A stretch of 64,000 nt of DNA, taken from positions 8,804,001 through 8,868,000 of the forward strand of contig NZ_CP109442.1 in assembly GCF_036227205.1 (NCBI RefSeq), written 5' to 3'. The position numbers and the translations under genes are program-made. This DNA is from Amycolatopsis sp. NBC_01480 (GTDB taxonomy: Bacteria > Actinomycetota > Actinomycetes > Mycobacteriales > Pseudonocardiaceae). The notes under the pieces are model-generated. The model worked only from the letters and a program-made list of their open reading frames with translations, was not told where the DNA came from and did no database searches. Below, in pieces: positions 41,667 to 50,008 of the stretch (position 1 is the stretch's first letter; each line of letters starts with the position of its first letter).

Positions 41667-42301
41667 CGCGTCGCCGTCCGTACGGCCAGGGCGGTGGTCA
41701 CCAGCATGCCCAGCTCGGCCGTCAGCGCCAGCCGTTCCAGCAGGCCTTCCGGCAGCGCGGGCACGAACTGCGCGAGGCCGAAGGACGCCGCGGTGTACAG
41801 CGCCAGCGCCGCGCACCAGCGGAGCCGCCCGGCGTGCGCCGACCACCGTGGATCCGCGCTCAGGGACCGGGCCAGCGAGCGGCCGGCGAAGGGGAAGCAG
41901 CCGAACAGCACCGCGCCCCCGAAGCGGTGGATCTCGCCGTGCAGGGTGACCACGGTGGTGCTCGGGTTCTCCCGGAACAGCACCACGACGAGCAGGCCCG
42001 CCCCCCACAGTCCGAACAGGACGATCACTCCGCGGCTGCGCGGCAGCCCGGCCAGGCGCGCGGCCACCGCCAGCGCGATCCCGCCGGCGAGCACCAGCGC
42101 CACCGCGATGAGGAACGGCGCGCGGCCCCAGCGTTGCAGCGCGTAGTCGCTGACCGGGTCCCGCCACGGGTCCACCCGCTGCGCGAGCCCCACCGCCAGC
42201 CCGCCCATCAGCAGCTGCGCGATGCCCCACATCCCGATCGCCGTCCACAGGAGCGGCGCGGGCCGCGTGGGCCGCGGCAAGGTCGTGGTCACCTCGCCCA
42301 C
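41663..42301 (-). CDS. DUF998-like multi-pass membrane protein
   Basis: The 212-residue protein has about six membrane helices. The early loop RVDPWRDPVSDYALQRWGRAPF resembles the DPxxxxIS(D/E)Y motif of DUF998. Later CFPFAGRSLARSL and a C-terminal helix LERLALTAELGMLVTTALAV complete it. The start is GTG 42301 or GTG 42292; upstream AGGCG favours the first. It overlaps the DMT-glycosyltransferase gene, with which it forms an operon. No function is known for this family. Confidence 0.75.
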   Translation of the reverse strand: MGEVTTTLPRPTRPAPLLWTAIGMWGIAQLLMGGLAVGLAQRVDPWRDPVSDYALQRWGRAPFLIAVALVLAGGIALAVAARLAGLPRSRGVIVLFGLWGAGLLVVVLFRENPSTTVVTLHGEIHRFGGAVLFGCFPFAGRSLARSLSADPRWSAHAGRLRWCAALALYTAASFGLAQFVPALPEGLLERLALTAELGMLVTTALAVRTATR

Positions 42302-42348
42302 GATCGTGCGCCTGGATGAGAACTCGATGAAGATCCGCCCGGGATTGG

Positions 42349-43740
42349 TTAAGAAACCCCGTCCCGCGGCAAAGTCACCTCGAACCGCGCGCCGGCCGGC
42401 TCCCCGTTCGCGGCGGTGACCCGGCCGTCGTGCTGGAGCACCACCTGCTCGACGATCGCCAGTCCCAACCCCGAACCCGGCAGCGCGCGGGCGGACGCGG
42501 CCCGGTAGAACCGCTCGAACACGTGCGGCAGGTCGGCCTCGGCGATGCCCGGGCCTTCGTCCGCCACCACGAGCCGGGCCACCCCGTCCTCCGCCGCCAG
42601 CGTCACGGTCACCACGCCGCCCGGCGGGCTCCACTTCGCCGCGTTGCCGAGGATGTTGAGGACCGCCCGTTCCAGCGCCGCGGGACGGCCGCGCACCACG
42701 GCTTCGGCCGCCGACAGCTCGAACCGGACACCCGGCGCACGCGGCCGGGCCCGTTCCACCGCGGCCCGCACGACGTCGCCCAGCTCCACCGGTTCGACGG
42801 TCTCGGGCGAGCGGTCCCCCGTCGCCAGCTCCACCAGCTCGCCGACCAGGTCGGTCAGCTCCGCGGACTGCGCGTCGAGGTCGGCCAGCAGCCGGGTGTG
42901 GTCGTCGGCGGGCAGGCCGGAGCTGCTCTGCACGTGGATCAGCAGCTCGATGTTGTTGCGCAGGCTGGCCAGCGGCGTGCGCAGCTCGTGCCCGGCGTCC
43001 TCGACCAGGCGGCGCTGGTCGTCGCGGGAGGTCGCGAGCGCGGTCAGCATCGCGTTGAACGACTCGGCCAGCAGCGCGAGCTCGCCCCGTCCCGTGACGG
43101 TGATCTCGGCCGACAGGGCCTGGGTCCGGGCCACCTCCCCGGCCGCCGCGGTCAGCGTTTCCACCGGCCGCAACGCCGTTCTCGCCACCGCGCGCCCGAT
43201 CAGCGCCGCGGCGAGCACTACGCTGAAGCCGACCCCGAACTCCCAGAGTCCCAGCTCGGCCAGCGTGCGCTCGACCCCCTCGGAGTCACGGGCGACCTGC
43301 ACCGCGCCGCCGCCCGGCCGCGCCGCGATCCAGACGCGGTAACGGTCCGAGCCGATCTTGTCCTCCTCCGACCCGACCGTGACGGCACCGGCGGCGACCT
43401 GGTGCGCTTCGGGGCCGACCGGGATGGCGGACGCCTCTCCCCCGACGGCGGTGGGCTTGCCGGCGGCGTTGAGGAACTGGACGGTGAGGCCGAGGCCGTG
43501 CCCGGTGTCCCCGCCGTCGTGGTCGGTCGTTCGCAGGGCCGTCAGCGCTTCGGCCGGTGTCGCGGACTTGGCCGCCACCTGCGCGTACGCCTGCAGCTGC
43601 GCGTCGAACTGCCGGTACAGGTTCGCGCGCGTCACCAGCCACGACGTGAGCGAGACCGCGACCACGGCGACGGCCACCGCGGAGACCACCAGCACGGTCA
43701 GCCGGGCCCGCAGCGTCAGGGCCCGGATCCGTGGTCTCAC
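42349..43740 (-). CDS. MprB-like sensor histidine kinase
   Basis: The 463-residue kinase has membrane segments at residues 14-36 and about 165-185, an outside sensor part, HAMP ([20 protein letters not shown]), phospho-acceptor [21 protein letters not shown], and ATP-binding motifs [23 protein letters not shown] and [16 protein letters not shown] 43740 overlaps the regulator stop. It resembles MprB of mycobacteria, which senses envelope stress. It lies upstream of the DUF998 and glycosyltransferase genes on the same strand, with a 47-base gap. Confidence 0.9.
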   Translation of the reverse strand: MRPRIRALTLRARLTVLVVSAVAVAVVAVSLTSWLVTRANLYRQFDAQLQAYAQVAAKSATPAEALTALRTTDHDGGDTGHGLGLTVQFLNAAGKPTAVGGEASAIPVGPEAHQVAAGAVTVGSEEDKIGSDRYRVWIAARPGGGAVQVARDSEGVERTLAELGLWEFGVGFSVVLAAALIGRAVARTALRPVETLTAAAGEVARTQALSAEITVTGRGELALLAESFNAMLTALATSRDDQRRLVEDAGHELRTPLASLRNNIELLIHVQSSSGLPADDHTRLLADLDAQSAELTDLVGELVELATGDRSPETVEPVELGDVVRAAVERARPRAPGVRFELSAAEAVVRGRPAALERAVLNILGNAAKWSPPGGVVTVTLAAEDGVARLVVADEGPGIAEADLPHVFERFYRAASARALPGSGLGLAIVEQVVLQHDGRVTAANGEPAGARFEVTLPRDGVS

Positions 43741-44432
43741 AACGGATCCTCGCGCAGCACGTAGCCGACGCCGCGAACCGTGTGCAGCAGCCGGGGCTCC
43801 CCGTCCGCTTCGAGCTTGCGGCGCAACGAGCCCACGTACACGTCGAGGCCGTTGGACGCCGCGCCGAAGTCGTAACCCCAGACCTGCTCGAACATCACCG
43901 CCCGGGTCAGCACCAGCCGCGGGTGGCGCAGGAACGTCTCGAGCATCGAAAACTCGGTCCGGGTGAGCCGCACCGGACGGTCCCCGCGGGTGACCTCGCG
44001 GGTGCCGGGATCCAGGGTCAGGTCGGCGAACTCCAGCGAGGACGGCCCCTCCGCCTCGGCCGCGGAGCCGTACTCGGTGCGGCGCAGCAGCGCCCGGACG
44101 CGGGCCAGCAGCTCCTGCAACGCGAACGGTTTCACCAGGTAGTCGTCGGCGCCCGCGTCGAGCCCGGCCACCCGGTCGCCCACCCCGGTACGGGCGGTGA
44201 GCATCAGGATCGGCACGTGGTTGCCCTCGGCGCGCAGGAGCCGGCAGCTGTCGAGCCCGCCGAGCACCGGCATGGTGACGTCGAGGATCACCCCGTCCGG
44301 CCGGTCCGAGCGGATCAGCTCCAGCCCGCTGGCGCCGTCCGTCGCGACGGAGACCGTGTAGCCCTCGAAGCGCAGCGTGCGCGACAGCGAATCCCGCAGC
44401 GCGGCCTCGTCATCCACGATCACGACGTGCAC
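43737..44432 (-). CDS. MprA-like response regulator
   Basis: The 231-residue regulator has receiver motifs [27 protein letters not shown] and [15 protein letters not shown], and an OmpR-type output domain ([58 protein letters not shown]). The start is GTG 44432. It forms one unit with the kinase. The 191-base gap upstream holds the terminator of the next gene. Confidence 0.92.
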   Translation of the reverse strand: MHVVIVDDEAALRDSLSRTLRFEGYTVSVATDGASGLELIRSDRPDGVILDVTMPVLGGLDSCRLLRAEGNHVPILMLTARTGVGDRVAGLDAGADDYLVKPFALQELLARVRALLRRTEYGSAAEAEGPSSLEFADLTLDPGTREVTRGDRPVRLTRTEFSMLETFLRHPRLVLTRAVMFEQVWGYDFGAASNGLDVYVGSLRRKLEADGEPRLLHTVRGVGYVLREDPL

Positions 44433-44586
44433 TCGAAACCTCCGTCCCTACGGCCGGAAGCTACCAACGCGAAGCTGAACGCCGGGTTAGCGCCAGGCCA
44501 GCGCGCGGCAAATCCGGTTCGGGTCCGGAGCCCGTCGCGCGGCTCAGCCGACCACCGGGGGCGTGTGGCCCGCGTGAGCCGAGCCC

Positions 44587-44618
44587 GCCCGCGCCCCGGC
44601 GGAGACCGGGACGCGGGC
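44587..44618 (-). terminator. GC-rich hairpin after the secreted phosphodiesterase gene
   Basis: Arms 44587-44599 and 44606-44618 pair at 12 of 13 positions around six bases. There is no T-run, so it is at best a structural terminator. It begins five bases after the stop. Confidence 0.5.
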
Positions 44619-44623
44619 CGGGA

Positions 44624-46237
44624 TCACTGCCGTCCGAGCCCGGGCAGCACCCGCGTGCCCTCGGCGCGCACCGCGGCGAGCGAGCGCGGGTCGAGGTTCA
44701 GCAGCCGCAGGATCGTCGGGGCGATCTGCGTGGTTTCGACCGCGCTGCTCACCACGGCGCCGCGGCCGGTGCCGCTCACCACCAGCGGCACGGCCCGGTC
44801 GTCCGCGGACGCCCCGCCGTGCTCGGCGATCTTCGACTTGCCCCCGGTGAACACGACCCCGGGCACGACCACGCCGACCAGGTCCGGGACCCGGGCGTCG
44901 CCGGGGCGGACACCGAAGTAGCGGGCCGCGTCGGCTCCCGCGTGGACGGTCGCCAGTCCGGAGTGGACGAACGGCTTGGCCGCGCCGGTGATGCCGTTCC
45001 CGTTGCCCGACTGGGCGAGCAGGTAGTTCTTGGCGAAGGACGTCGCCGTGGGCGAGCGGTCCGAGAGCCACAGCAGCATGGCGTCGTCGTCAGTGGACTG
45101 TGCCACCAGGTCCGGCGTGCCCGGGTGCGCGGCGCGCCAGGCGGCGTTCAGCCCGTCGAGGAGGGCGCCGTCGTCGATCCGGGTGAGCGCGGCCGGGTCG
45201 ATCGGCGACTGGCCGTGCTTGGCCGAGAGCACCACGGTGGTGCTCCGGTCGAGGTGACGGCGCTTCAGCTCGGCGGTGAACGCCCCGACCTGACGGTCGA
45301 CGAAGTCGAGCGCCGAGCGCAGCAGCGGTCCCGGCACGCCGCCGGGCAGGTAGCCGCCGGCCAGCCCGTCGGACACCGGGAGCTTCTGGGCGGTGGACAC
45401 CGACTGGAAGTTCAGCCCGAACACCGCCGGGGTGCCGGTCTGCGTGGTGCGGCTGTGGTCGTAGCCGTCGATCTCGTTGAGCACCGCCTGGGCCTTGTAC
45501 CCGTCGTAGCGCTGGGTCGCGGCGTTGTCCGTGGTCCAGTCGCCGCTGCCCACCACGCTGTTGATCTCCGGCGTGAACAGGTCCTGAACGCCGGTCCCGG
45601 ACGGGCCGCTGAGCATTTCGTACGCGGGGTGCTTGTCGGACCACGCGGTCCGCAGCCCGGCCTGGCGCGCGACCTCGAACACGGTGTTGACCCGCAGATA
45701 CTGGTGCGGGTAAACGGGTTTGCAGGTCTTCGGGTCGACCGGCAGCTTCGCGGGATCGATCAGCGTGCCCGGGTTCCCGGTCATCTTCAGCACGCCGTCG
45801 GGCAGGTTCGGCAAGCCCTGCCCGGCGTCGACGGAATCCTTGTTCCGGTCCAGGTCCTCGGTGTAGTCGACGAGGACGCCGGGCTGCGCGCCCGCACAGT
45901 TCTTCGTGCCCGCGGGAAGCAGCGCGTGGTTGTAGGTGGCGTCGTAGTAGACGCCGGTCGTGGCCGGGTTGCCGCCGGTGACCTGGGCGACCATGCCGGG
46001 GAACGAGTCCGACGGCACCGGCGTGCTCGCGTGCGTGTACGACGTGCCGTGCCCGGTCAGCGCCGCCAGCGCCGACTGCGGGTGCGCCGCGGTGTACCAG
46101 GCGAGGTCCGACTGGTGCAGCCCGTCGACCGAGACGAGCAGCACGTGCCGCTGCTCAGGCTGGGCCGCCGTCGCCGGCACCGCGGTGGCGAACAGCCCGG
46201 CCGCGGCAAGAACCGAGCATGTGCGAATTCTCGACAC
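44624..46237 (-). CDS. Secreted alkaline-phosphatase-superfamily phosphodiesterase
   Basis: The 537-residue protein begins at GTG 46237 behind GGAGGAG and has a signal peptide (CSVLAAAGLFATAVPATAA). It belongs to the type I phosphodiesterase/nucleotide pyrophosphatase group: metal Asp in VLLVSVDGLHQSDL, nucleophile region STPVPSDSFPGMVAQVTGG, and KHGQSPID and AEHGG for the second metal site. The likely role is release of phosphate or nucleotides outside the cell. The gap of 281 bases upstream shows no gene. The exact substrate is not readable. Confidence 0.85.
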   Translation of the reverse strand: MSRIRTCSVLAAAGLFATAVPATAAQPEQRHVLLVSVDGLHQSDLAWYTAAHPQSALAALTGHGTSYTHASTPVPSDSFPGMVAQVTGGNPATTGVYYDATYNHALLPAGTKNCAGAQPGVLVDYTEDLDRNKDSVDAGQGLPNLPDGVLKMTGNPGTLIDPAKLPVDPKTCKPVYPHQYLRVNTVFEVARQAGLRTAWSDKHPAYEMLSGPSGTGVQDLFTPEINSVVGSGDWTTDNAATQRYDGYKAQAVLNEIDGYDHSRTTQTGTPAVFGLNFQSVSTAQKLPVSDGLAGGYLPGGVPGPLLRSALDFVDRQVGAFTAELKRRHLDRSTTVVLSAKHGQSPIDPAALTRIDDGALLDGLNAAWRAAHPGTPDLVAQSTDDDAMLLWLSDRSPTATSFAKNYLLAQSGNGNGITGAAKPFVHSGLATVHAGADAARYFGVRPGDARVPDLVGVVVPGVVFTGGKSKIAEHGGASADDRAVPLVVSGTGRGAVVSSAVETTQIAPTILRLLNLDPRSLAAVRAEGTRVLPGLGRQ

Positions 46238-46518
46238 GAATCTCCTCCTGCTCCTCCGGCGCCCGGGGAACGGGGCGCCCGCCGTATTCCAGGCGGCCGA
46301 AGCGGATCCTGGGCGACAGCGGAACGAACATCGTGTGAACGCGATTCCGGCACCAGAGCTGGAAGAACGGCGGCACAATACCGTCCCGAAGGTTAGCGGC
46401 AGGTTCGCCCGCGGTTATCTTTCCGCCATCGCGAAACCGGCAAAACCAGCAACCGGAACACCGCCGGAACAATCATTCCAGTCATCGGCGGAACGCGCCC
46501 GGCTGAGAGAATTCCGCC

Positions 46519-47313
46519 ATGACTTCAGCAGAACTGCGGGCCGGCGGCCCCGTGGCCGGCCGCGCCGCCGCCAGCAAGGTCCCGGAGGTCACGGCGCTCT
46601 TCTGGGTCGTCAAGGTGCTGACCACCGGCATGGGCGAGACGACGAGCGATTTCCTCGCGCACCTGATGGACCCGGTGATCGCCGTGGCGCTGGCCGGGCT
46701 GGCGTTCGCCGCCGCGCTCGCCGCGCAGTTCCGCGCCCGCGCCTACATCCCGTGGGTCTACTGGACGGCCGTGGTGCTGGTGAGCGTGTTCGGGACCATG
46801 GCCGCCGACTTCCTGCACGTCGGGCTCGGCGTGCCGTACGCGGTGTCGACGGTCTTCTTCGCGGTCGTTCTCGCTGCTGTTTTCCTTGTGTGGCACCGGA
46901 TCGAGAAGACGCTGTCGATCCACAGCATCACCACGCCGCGCCGGGAGCTGTTCTACTGGCTCGCCGTCGTCACCACGTTCGCGCTCGGCACCGCTGTGGG
47001 CGACCTGACCGCGACGACCCTGCACCTCGGCTACCTGGGCTCGGGGCTGATGTTCGCGGTGGCCATCGCGATCCCGCCGCTGGCCCGCCGGTTCGCCGGG
47101 CTCGACGCCATCGCGACATTCTGGGCCGCCTACGTCCTCACCCGGCCGCTGGGCGCCTCGTTCGCCGACTGGCTCGGCGTGCCGCCCGTGCGCGGCGGGC
47201 TGGACCTCGGCACCGGCCTGGTCAGCCTGGTCCTGCTGCTGGTCATCGCCGCTCTCGTCGGCTGCCTGACCGCCACGCGGCGCACGACAGTCCACAGTGA
47301 AGTTCCCCAGTGA
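46519..47313 (+). CDS. COG4705-like membrane protein (first of tandem pair)
   Basis: The 264-residue protein has about eight membrane helices. Four segments share a short pattern, G-x(4)-D: TGMGETTSDFL, VFGTMAADFL, ALGTAVGDLT and PLGASFADWL, so the protein looks like a fourfold repeat. It resembles the uncharacterised COG4705 membrane-anchored proteins. The next gene is a clear paralogue (KVPEVT at the start, TLSIHSI in the middle, LTRPLGAS near the end in both). Function is unknown. Its start ATG 46519 follows AGAGAATTCC only weakly. Confidence 0.75.
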   Translation: MTSAELRAGGPVAGRAAASKVPEVTALFWVVKVLTTGMGETTSDFLAHLMDPVIAVALAGLAFAAALAAQFRARAYIPWVYWTAVVLVSVFGTMAADFLHVGLGVPYAVSTVFFAVVLAAVFLVWHRIEKTLSIHSITTPRRELFYWLAVVTTFALGTAVGDLTATTLHLGYLGSGLMFAVAIAIPPLARRFAGLDAIATFWAAYVLTRPLGASFADWLGVPPVRGGLDLGTGLVSLVLLLVIAALVGCLTATRRTTVHSEVPQ

Positions 47314-47474
47314 CAATCCCCCACTGATATTCCACAGTAGAGCGGCAACGACTATCCGGGGAATTGTTTACCGCACACTTACCGTCACCGAGCCGGTACC
47401 TCATCAGCCACCCCCTACCGTCTGACGGGTCCTGACGCGATCTTGCGTCGGAAACCCGCCGGCCGAAAGGGATC

Positions 47475-48710
47475 ATGACCACGCACCGCACCCTCGAGCA
47501 GGACACCCGGCTCCTCAACAAGGTCCCGGAGGTCACCCTCTACTTCTGGATCGTCAAGGTCCTCTGCACGACGGTCGGCGAATCCGCGGCCGACTTCCTG
47601 AACGTGAACCTGAACTTCGGCCTGACCGGCGTTTCGGTTCTCACCGGCGCGCTGCTGGTGGTCGCGCTGGTCTTCCAGTTCCGGGCGAAGCGGTACGTGC
47701 CGGCCACGTACTGGCTCACGGTGGCGCTGGTCAGCGTCTTCGGCACGCTGGTGACCGACAACATGACCGACAACCTCGGCGTCCCGCTCGAAACGAGCAC
47801 CCTGGTCTTCGCCGTCCTGCTCGCCATCACCTTCGTGGCCTGGTACGCGAGCGAGGCGACGCTGTCCATCCACTCCATCGTCACCCGGCGGCGGGAGGCG
47901 TTCTACTGGCTGGCGGTGCTGTTCACCTTCGCCCTCGGCACGGCGACCGGCGACCTGATGGCGGAGGTGCTCGGGCTCGGCTACCTGGTGACCGGCGGCA
48001 TCGTCGCGGGACTGATCGCGCTGCTGGCGATCGCCTGGCGGTTCGGCATGCACCCGGTGCCGGCCTTCTGGTTCATCTACATCCTGACCCGCCCGCTCGG
48101 CGCGTCGATCGGCGACTACCTGGCCCAGTCCCCCGGCCAGGGCGGGCTCGGCCTCGGCACGACCGTCACGAGCCTGATCTTCGTCGTGGGCATCCTCGCG
48201 GTCGTGACCTACCTGTCGGTGACCAAGACCGACGTCATCCCGGCCGACGCGCCGGAGCCGGGCCGGGGCGGGCTCTGGCAGACCGCCGTGGTGCTCGTCG
48301 TGGTCCTGGCCGCCGCGGTGACAGGGTACTCCCTCCGGATTTCCGCGCTGCAGGGCGATTCCTCCACGCCCGTCGCCGCGGGCGCGCCGGCCGGCGTGCC
48401 CGGTGCGCCCGCGGCCGCCGGGAACACCGGGCGGGTCTCCCCGCTGGGCGACCTCTCGGAGTTCCGCACCATCACCCAGGACACGCTGGGCAAGCTGAAC
48501 GCCGGGGACCAGTCCGGCGCGACCAGCCGGGTCGACGACCTCGAAACCGGCTGGGACAACGCGGAAGCCCGGTTGAAGCCGAAGAACGGGGCCGAGTGGA
48601 CCACCGTCGACGGCAAGATCGACACGGTCCTGCGCCGGCTGCGGGCGACCAGCCCGGACCCGAACGCGGAGAAGGCCGCGCTCACCGATCTGCTCACCTC
48701 GGTCAGCTGA
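47475..48710 (+). CDS. COG4705-like membrane protein with C-terminal soluble helical domain
   Basis: The 411-residue protein has the same eight-helix core as its neighbour (residues 10-255) with the four G-x(4)-D repeats TTVGESAADF, VFGTLVTDNM, ALGTATGDLM and PLGASIGDYL. It adds one more membrane segment (WQTAVVLVVVLAAAVTGYSL, about 273-292) and a soluble tail of about 80 residues (FRTITQDTLGKLNAGDQSGAT to the end) that looks like a small helical bundle. ATG 47475 follows GAAAGG. The tail's position relative to the membrane is unclear. The stop overlaps the convergent permease by eight bases. Confidence 0.75.
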   Translation: MTTHRTLEQDTRLLNKVPEVTLYFWIVKVLCTTVGESAADFLNVNLNFGLTGVSVLTGALLVVALVFQFRAKRYVPATYWLTVALVSVFGTLVTDNMTDNLGVPLETSTLVFAVLLAITFVAWYASEATLSIHSIVTRRREAFYWLAVLFTFALGTATGDLMAEVLGLGYLVTGGIVAGLIALLAIAWRFGMHPVPAFWFIYILTRPLGASIGDYLAQSPGQGGLGLGTTVTSLIFVVGILAVVTYLSVTKTDVIPADAPEPGRGGLWQTAVVLVVVLAAAVTGYSLRISALQGDSSTPVAAGAPAGVPGAPAAAGNTGRVSPLGDLSEFRTITQDTLGKLNAGDQSGATSRVDDLETGWDNAEARLKPKNGAEWTTVDGKIDTVLRRLRATSPDPNAEKAALTDLLTSVS

Positions 48711-49956
48711 GCAGTCCGGCGAAACGGCGTAACCCGAAAAGGAGCGCGCCCAGCGCAAGGACGGCGCCGCCCGCGACCACTGAGGCGAGCGGCAGCGCGA
48801 AGGCCAGCAACACGCACCCGGCAAGGCCGGCCGCCGGCACCACTCTCGGCGGTCGGCCTTCCGCCGGGGTGAGGGTCCACGCCGAGGCGTTCGCGATCGC
48901 GTAATAGGCCAGCACGCCGAACGACGAAAACCCGATGGCAGCACGGACATCGGTCGTCGCGGTGAGCACCACGACCACGGCGCCGACGGCGAGTTCGGCC
49001 CGGTGCGGCACGTCGAACCGGGGGTGGATCGCGGCCAGGGCCGGGGGCAGATGCCGGTCGCGCGCCATCGCCAGGGTCGTGCGGGAGACCCCGAGGATCA
49101 ACGCCAGCAAGGAGCCCAGCGCTGCGGTCGCGGCCCCGATCCGCACCACCGGGGCCAGCCGGCCGGCCCCCGCCGCCCGCACGGCCTCGGCGAGCGGATC
49201 GACGGCCGCGCCCAGGCGATCGGGGCCGAGCACGGCCAGCACCGCCAGCGCGACCGCGGCGTAGACCACCAGCGTCATGCCCAGCGCGAGCGGGATCGCG
49301 CGCCGGATCGTCCGCGCCGGGTCCCGGACTTCCTCGCCGAGCGTGGCGACGCGGGCATACCCGGCGAAGGCGAAGAACAACAGCCCGGCAGCTTGGAGGA
49401 CACCGCCGACACTGACGCCATCGCCGAAACCGAACCGGGCCGCGTCGGCCGCCGGCGAGGTCAGGCACGCCACCACCACCGCGGTCAGCACGGCCAGGAC
49501 AACGGCGACGATCGTCCGGGTCAGCCAGGCGGACTTCCGGATCCCGAAGTAGTTGACCGCGGTCAGCGCGACCACCGCGCCGGCCCCGACCGCATGCGCG
49601 TAGGCCGGCCACAGGTAGAAGCCGACGGTGAGCGCCATCGCCGCGCAGGACGCCGTCTTGCCGGCGACGAAGGCCCATCCCGCCAGATATCCCCAGAAAT
49701 CGCCGAGACGTTCGCGGCCGTAGACGTAGGTTCCGCCCGAGGACGGGTAACGCGCGGCCAGGCGGGCCGACGAGGTCGCGTTGCAGTAGGCCACGATCGC
49801 GGCCAGCGCCAGCCCGAGCGGCAGCCCGCTCCCGGCGGCGGCCGTCGCCGGCCCGAGTGCCGCGAAAACGCCCGCGCCGATCATCGAGCCCAGCCCGATC
49901 ACCACCGCGTCGCGTACGCCGAGGCGCCGCTTCAGCTGGGACTCCTTCCGTGCCAA
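48703..49956 (-). CDS. APC-family amino acid permease
   Basis: The protein of about 417 residues has twelve predicted membrane helices and the APC start motif KRRLGVRDAVVIGLGSMIGAGVFAALGP, with GLLFFAFAGYARVATLGEEVRDP in the middle. It imports or exchanges amino acids. The start is unsure. The frame is open through a large palindrome to GTG 49998; TTG 49956 is the first start after it. The best ribosome-binding site (GGAAGGAG, 49942-49949) sits six bases before a CTG at 49935, just where the conserved sequence begins. I list the TTG form. Confidence 0.85.
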   Translation of the reverse strand: MARKESQLKRRLGVRDAVVIGLGSMIGAGVFAALGPATAAAGSGLPLGLALAAIVAYCNATSSARLAARYPSSGGTYVYGRERLGDFWGYLAGWAFVAGKTASCAAMALTVGFYLWPAYAHAVGAGAVVALTAVNYFGIRKSAWLTRTIVAVVLAVLTAVVVACLTSPAADAARFGFGDGVSVGGVLQAAGLLFFAFAGYARVATLGEEVRDPARTIRRAIPLALGMTLVVYAAVALAVLAVLGPDRLGAAVDPLAEAVRAAGAGRLAPVVRIGAATAALGSLLALILGVSRTTLAMARDRHLPPALAAIHPRFDVPHRAELAVGAVVVVLTATTDVRAAIGFSSFGVLAYYAIANASAWTLTPAEGRPPRVVPAAGLAGCVLLAFALPLASVVAGGAVLALGALLFGLRRFAGLLS

Positions 49957-49959
49957 GGA

Positions 49960-50005
49960 CTCGTGAGTGTTTGTGACGGTTCTAACCGTCACAAACACTC
50001 ACGAG
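49960..50005. repeat. Perfect 22-bp-arm palindrome between phosphoesterase and permease
   Basis: Arms 49960-49981 and 49984-50005 are exactly complementary with a two-base loop. Core words are GAGTGTTTGTGACGG and its complement. A TTTT follows on the plus strand. It begins four bases after the phosphoesterase stop on the minus strand, so it can act as that gene's terminator, but its length and perfection suggest a repeat family. Confidence 0.85.
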
Positions 50006-50008
50006 CTT

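Noticed and set aside
39690..42146. An 818-codon plus-strand open frame
   Set aside because: It is antisense to the DMT-glycosyltransferase fusion and the DUF998 gene and shows no domain or usable ribosome-binding site.
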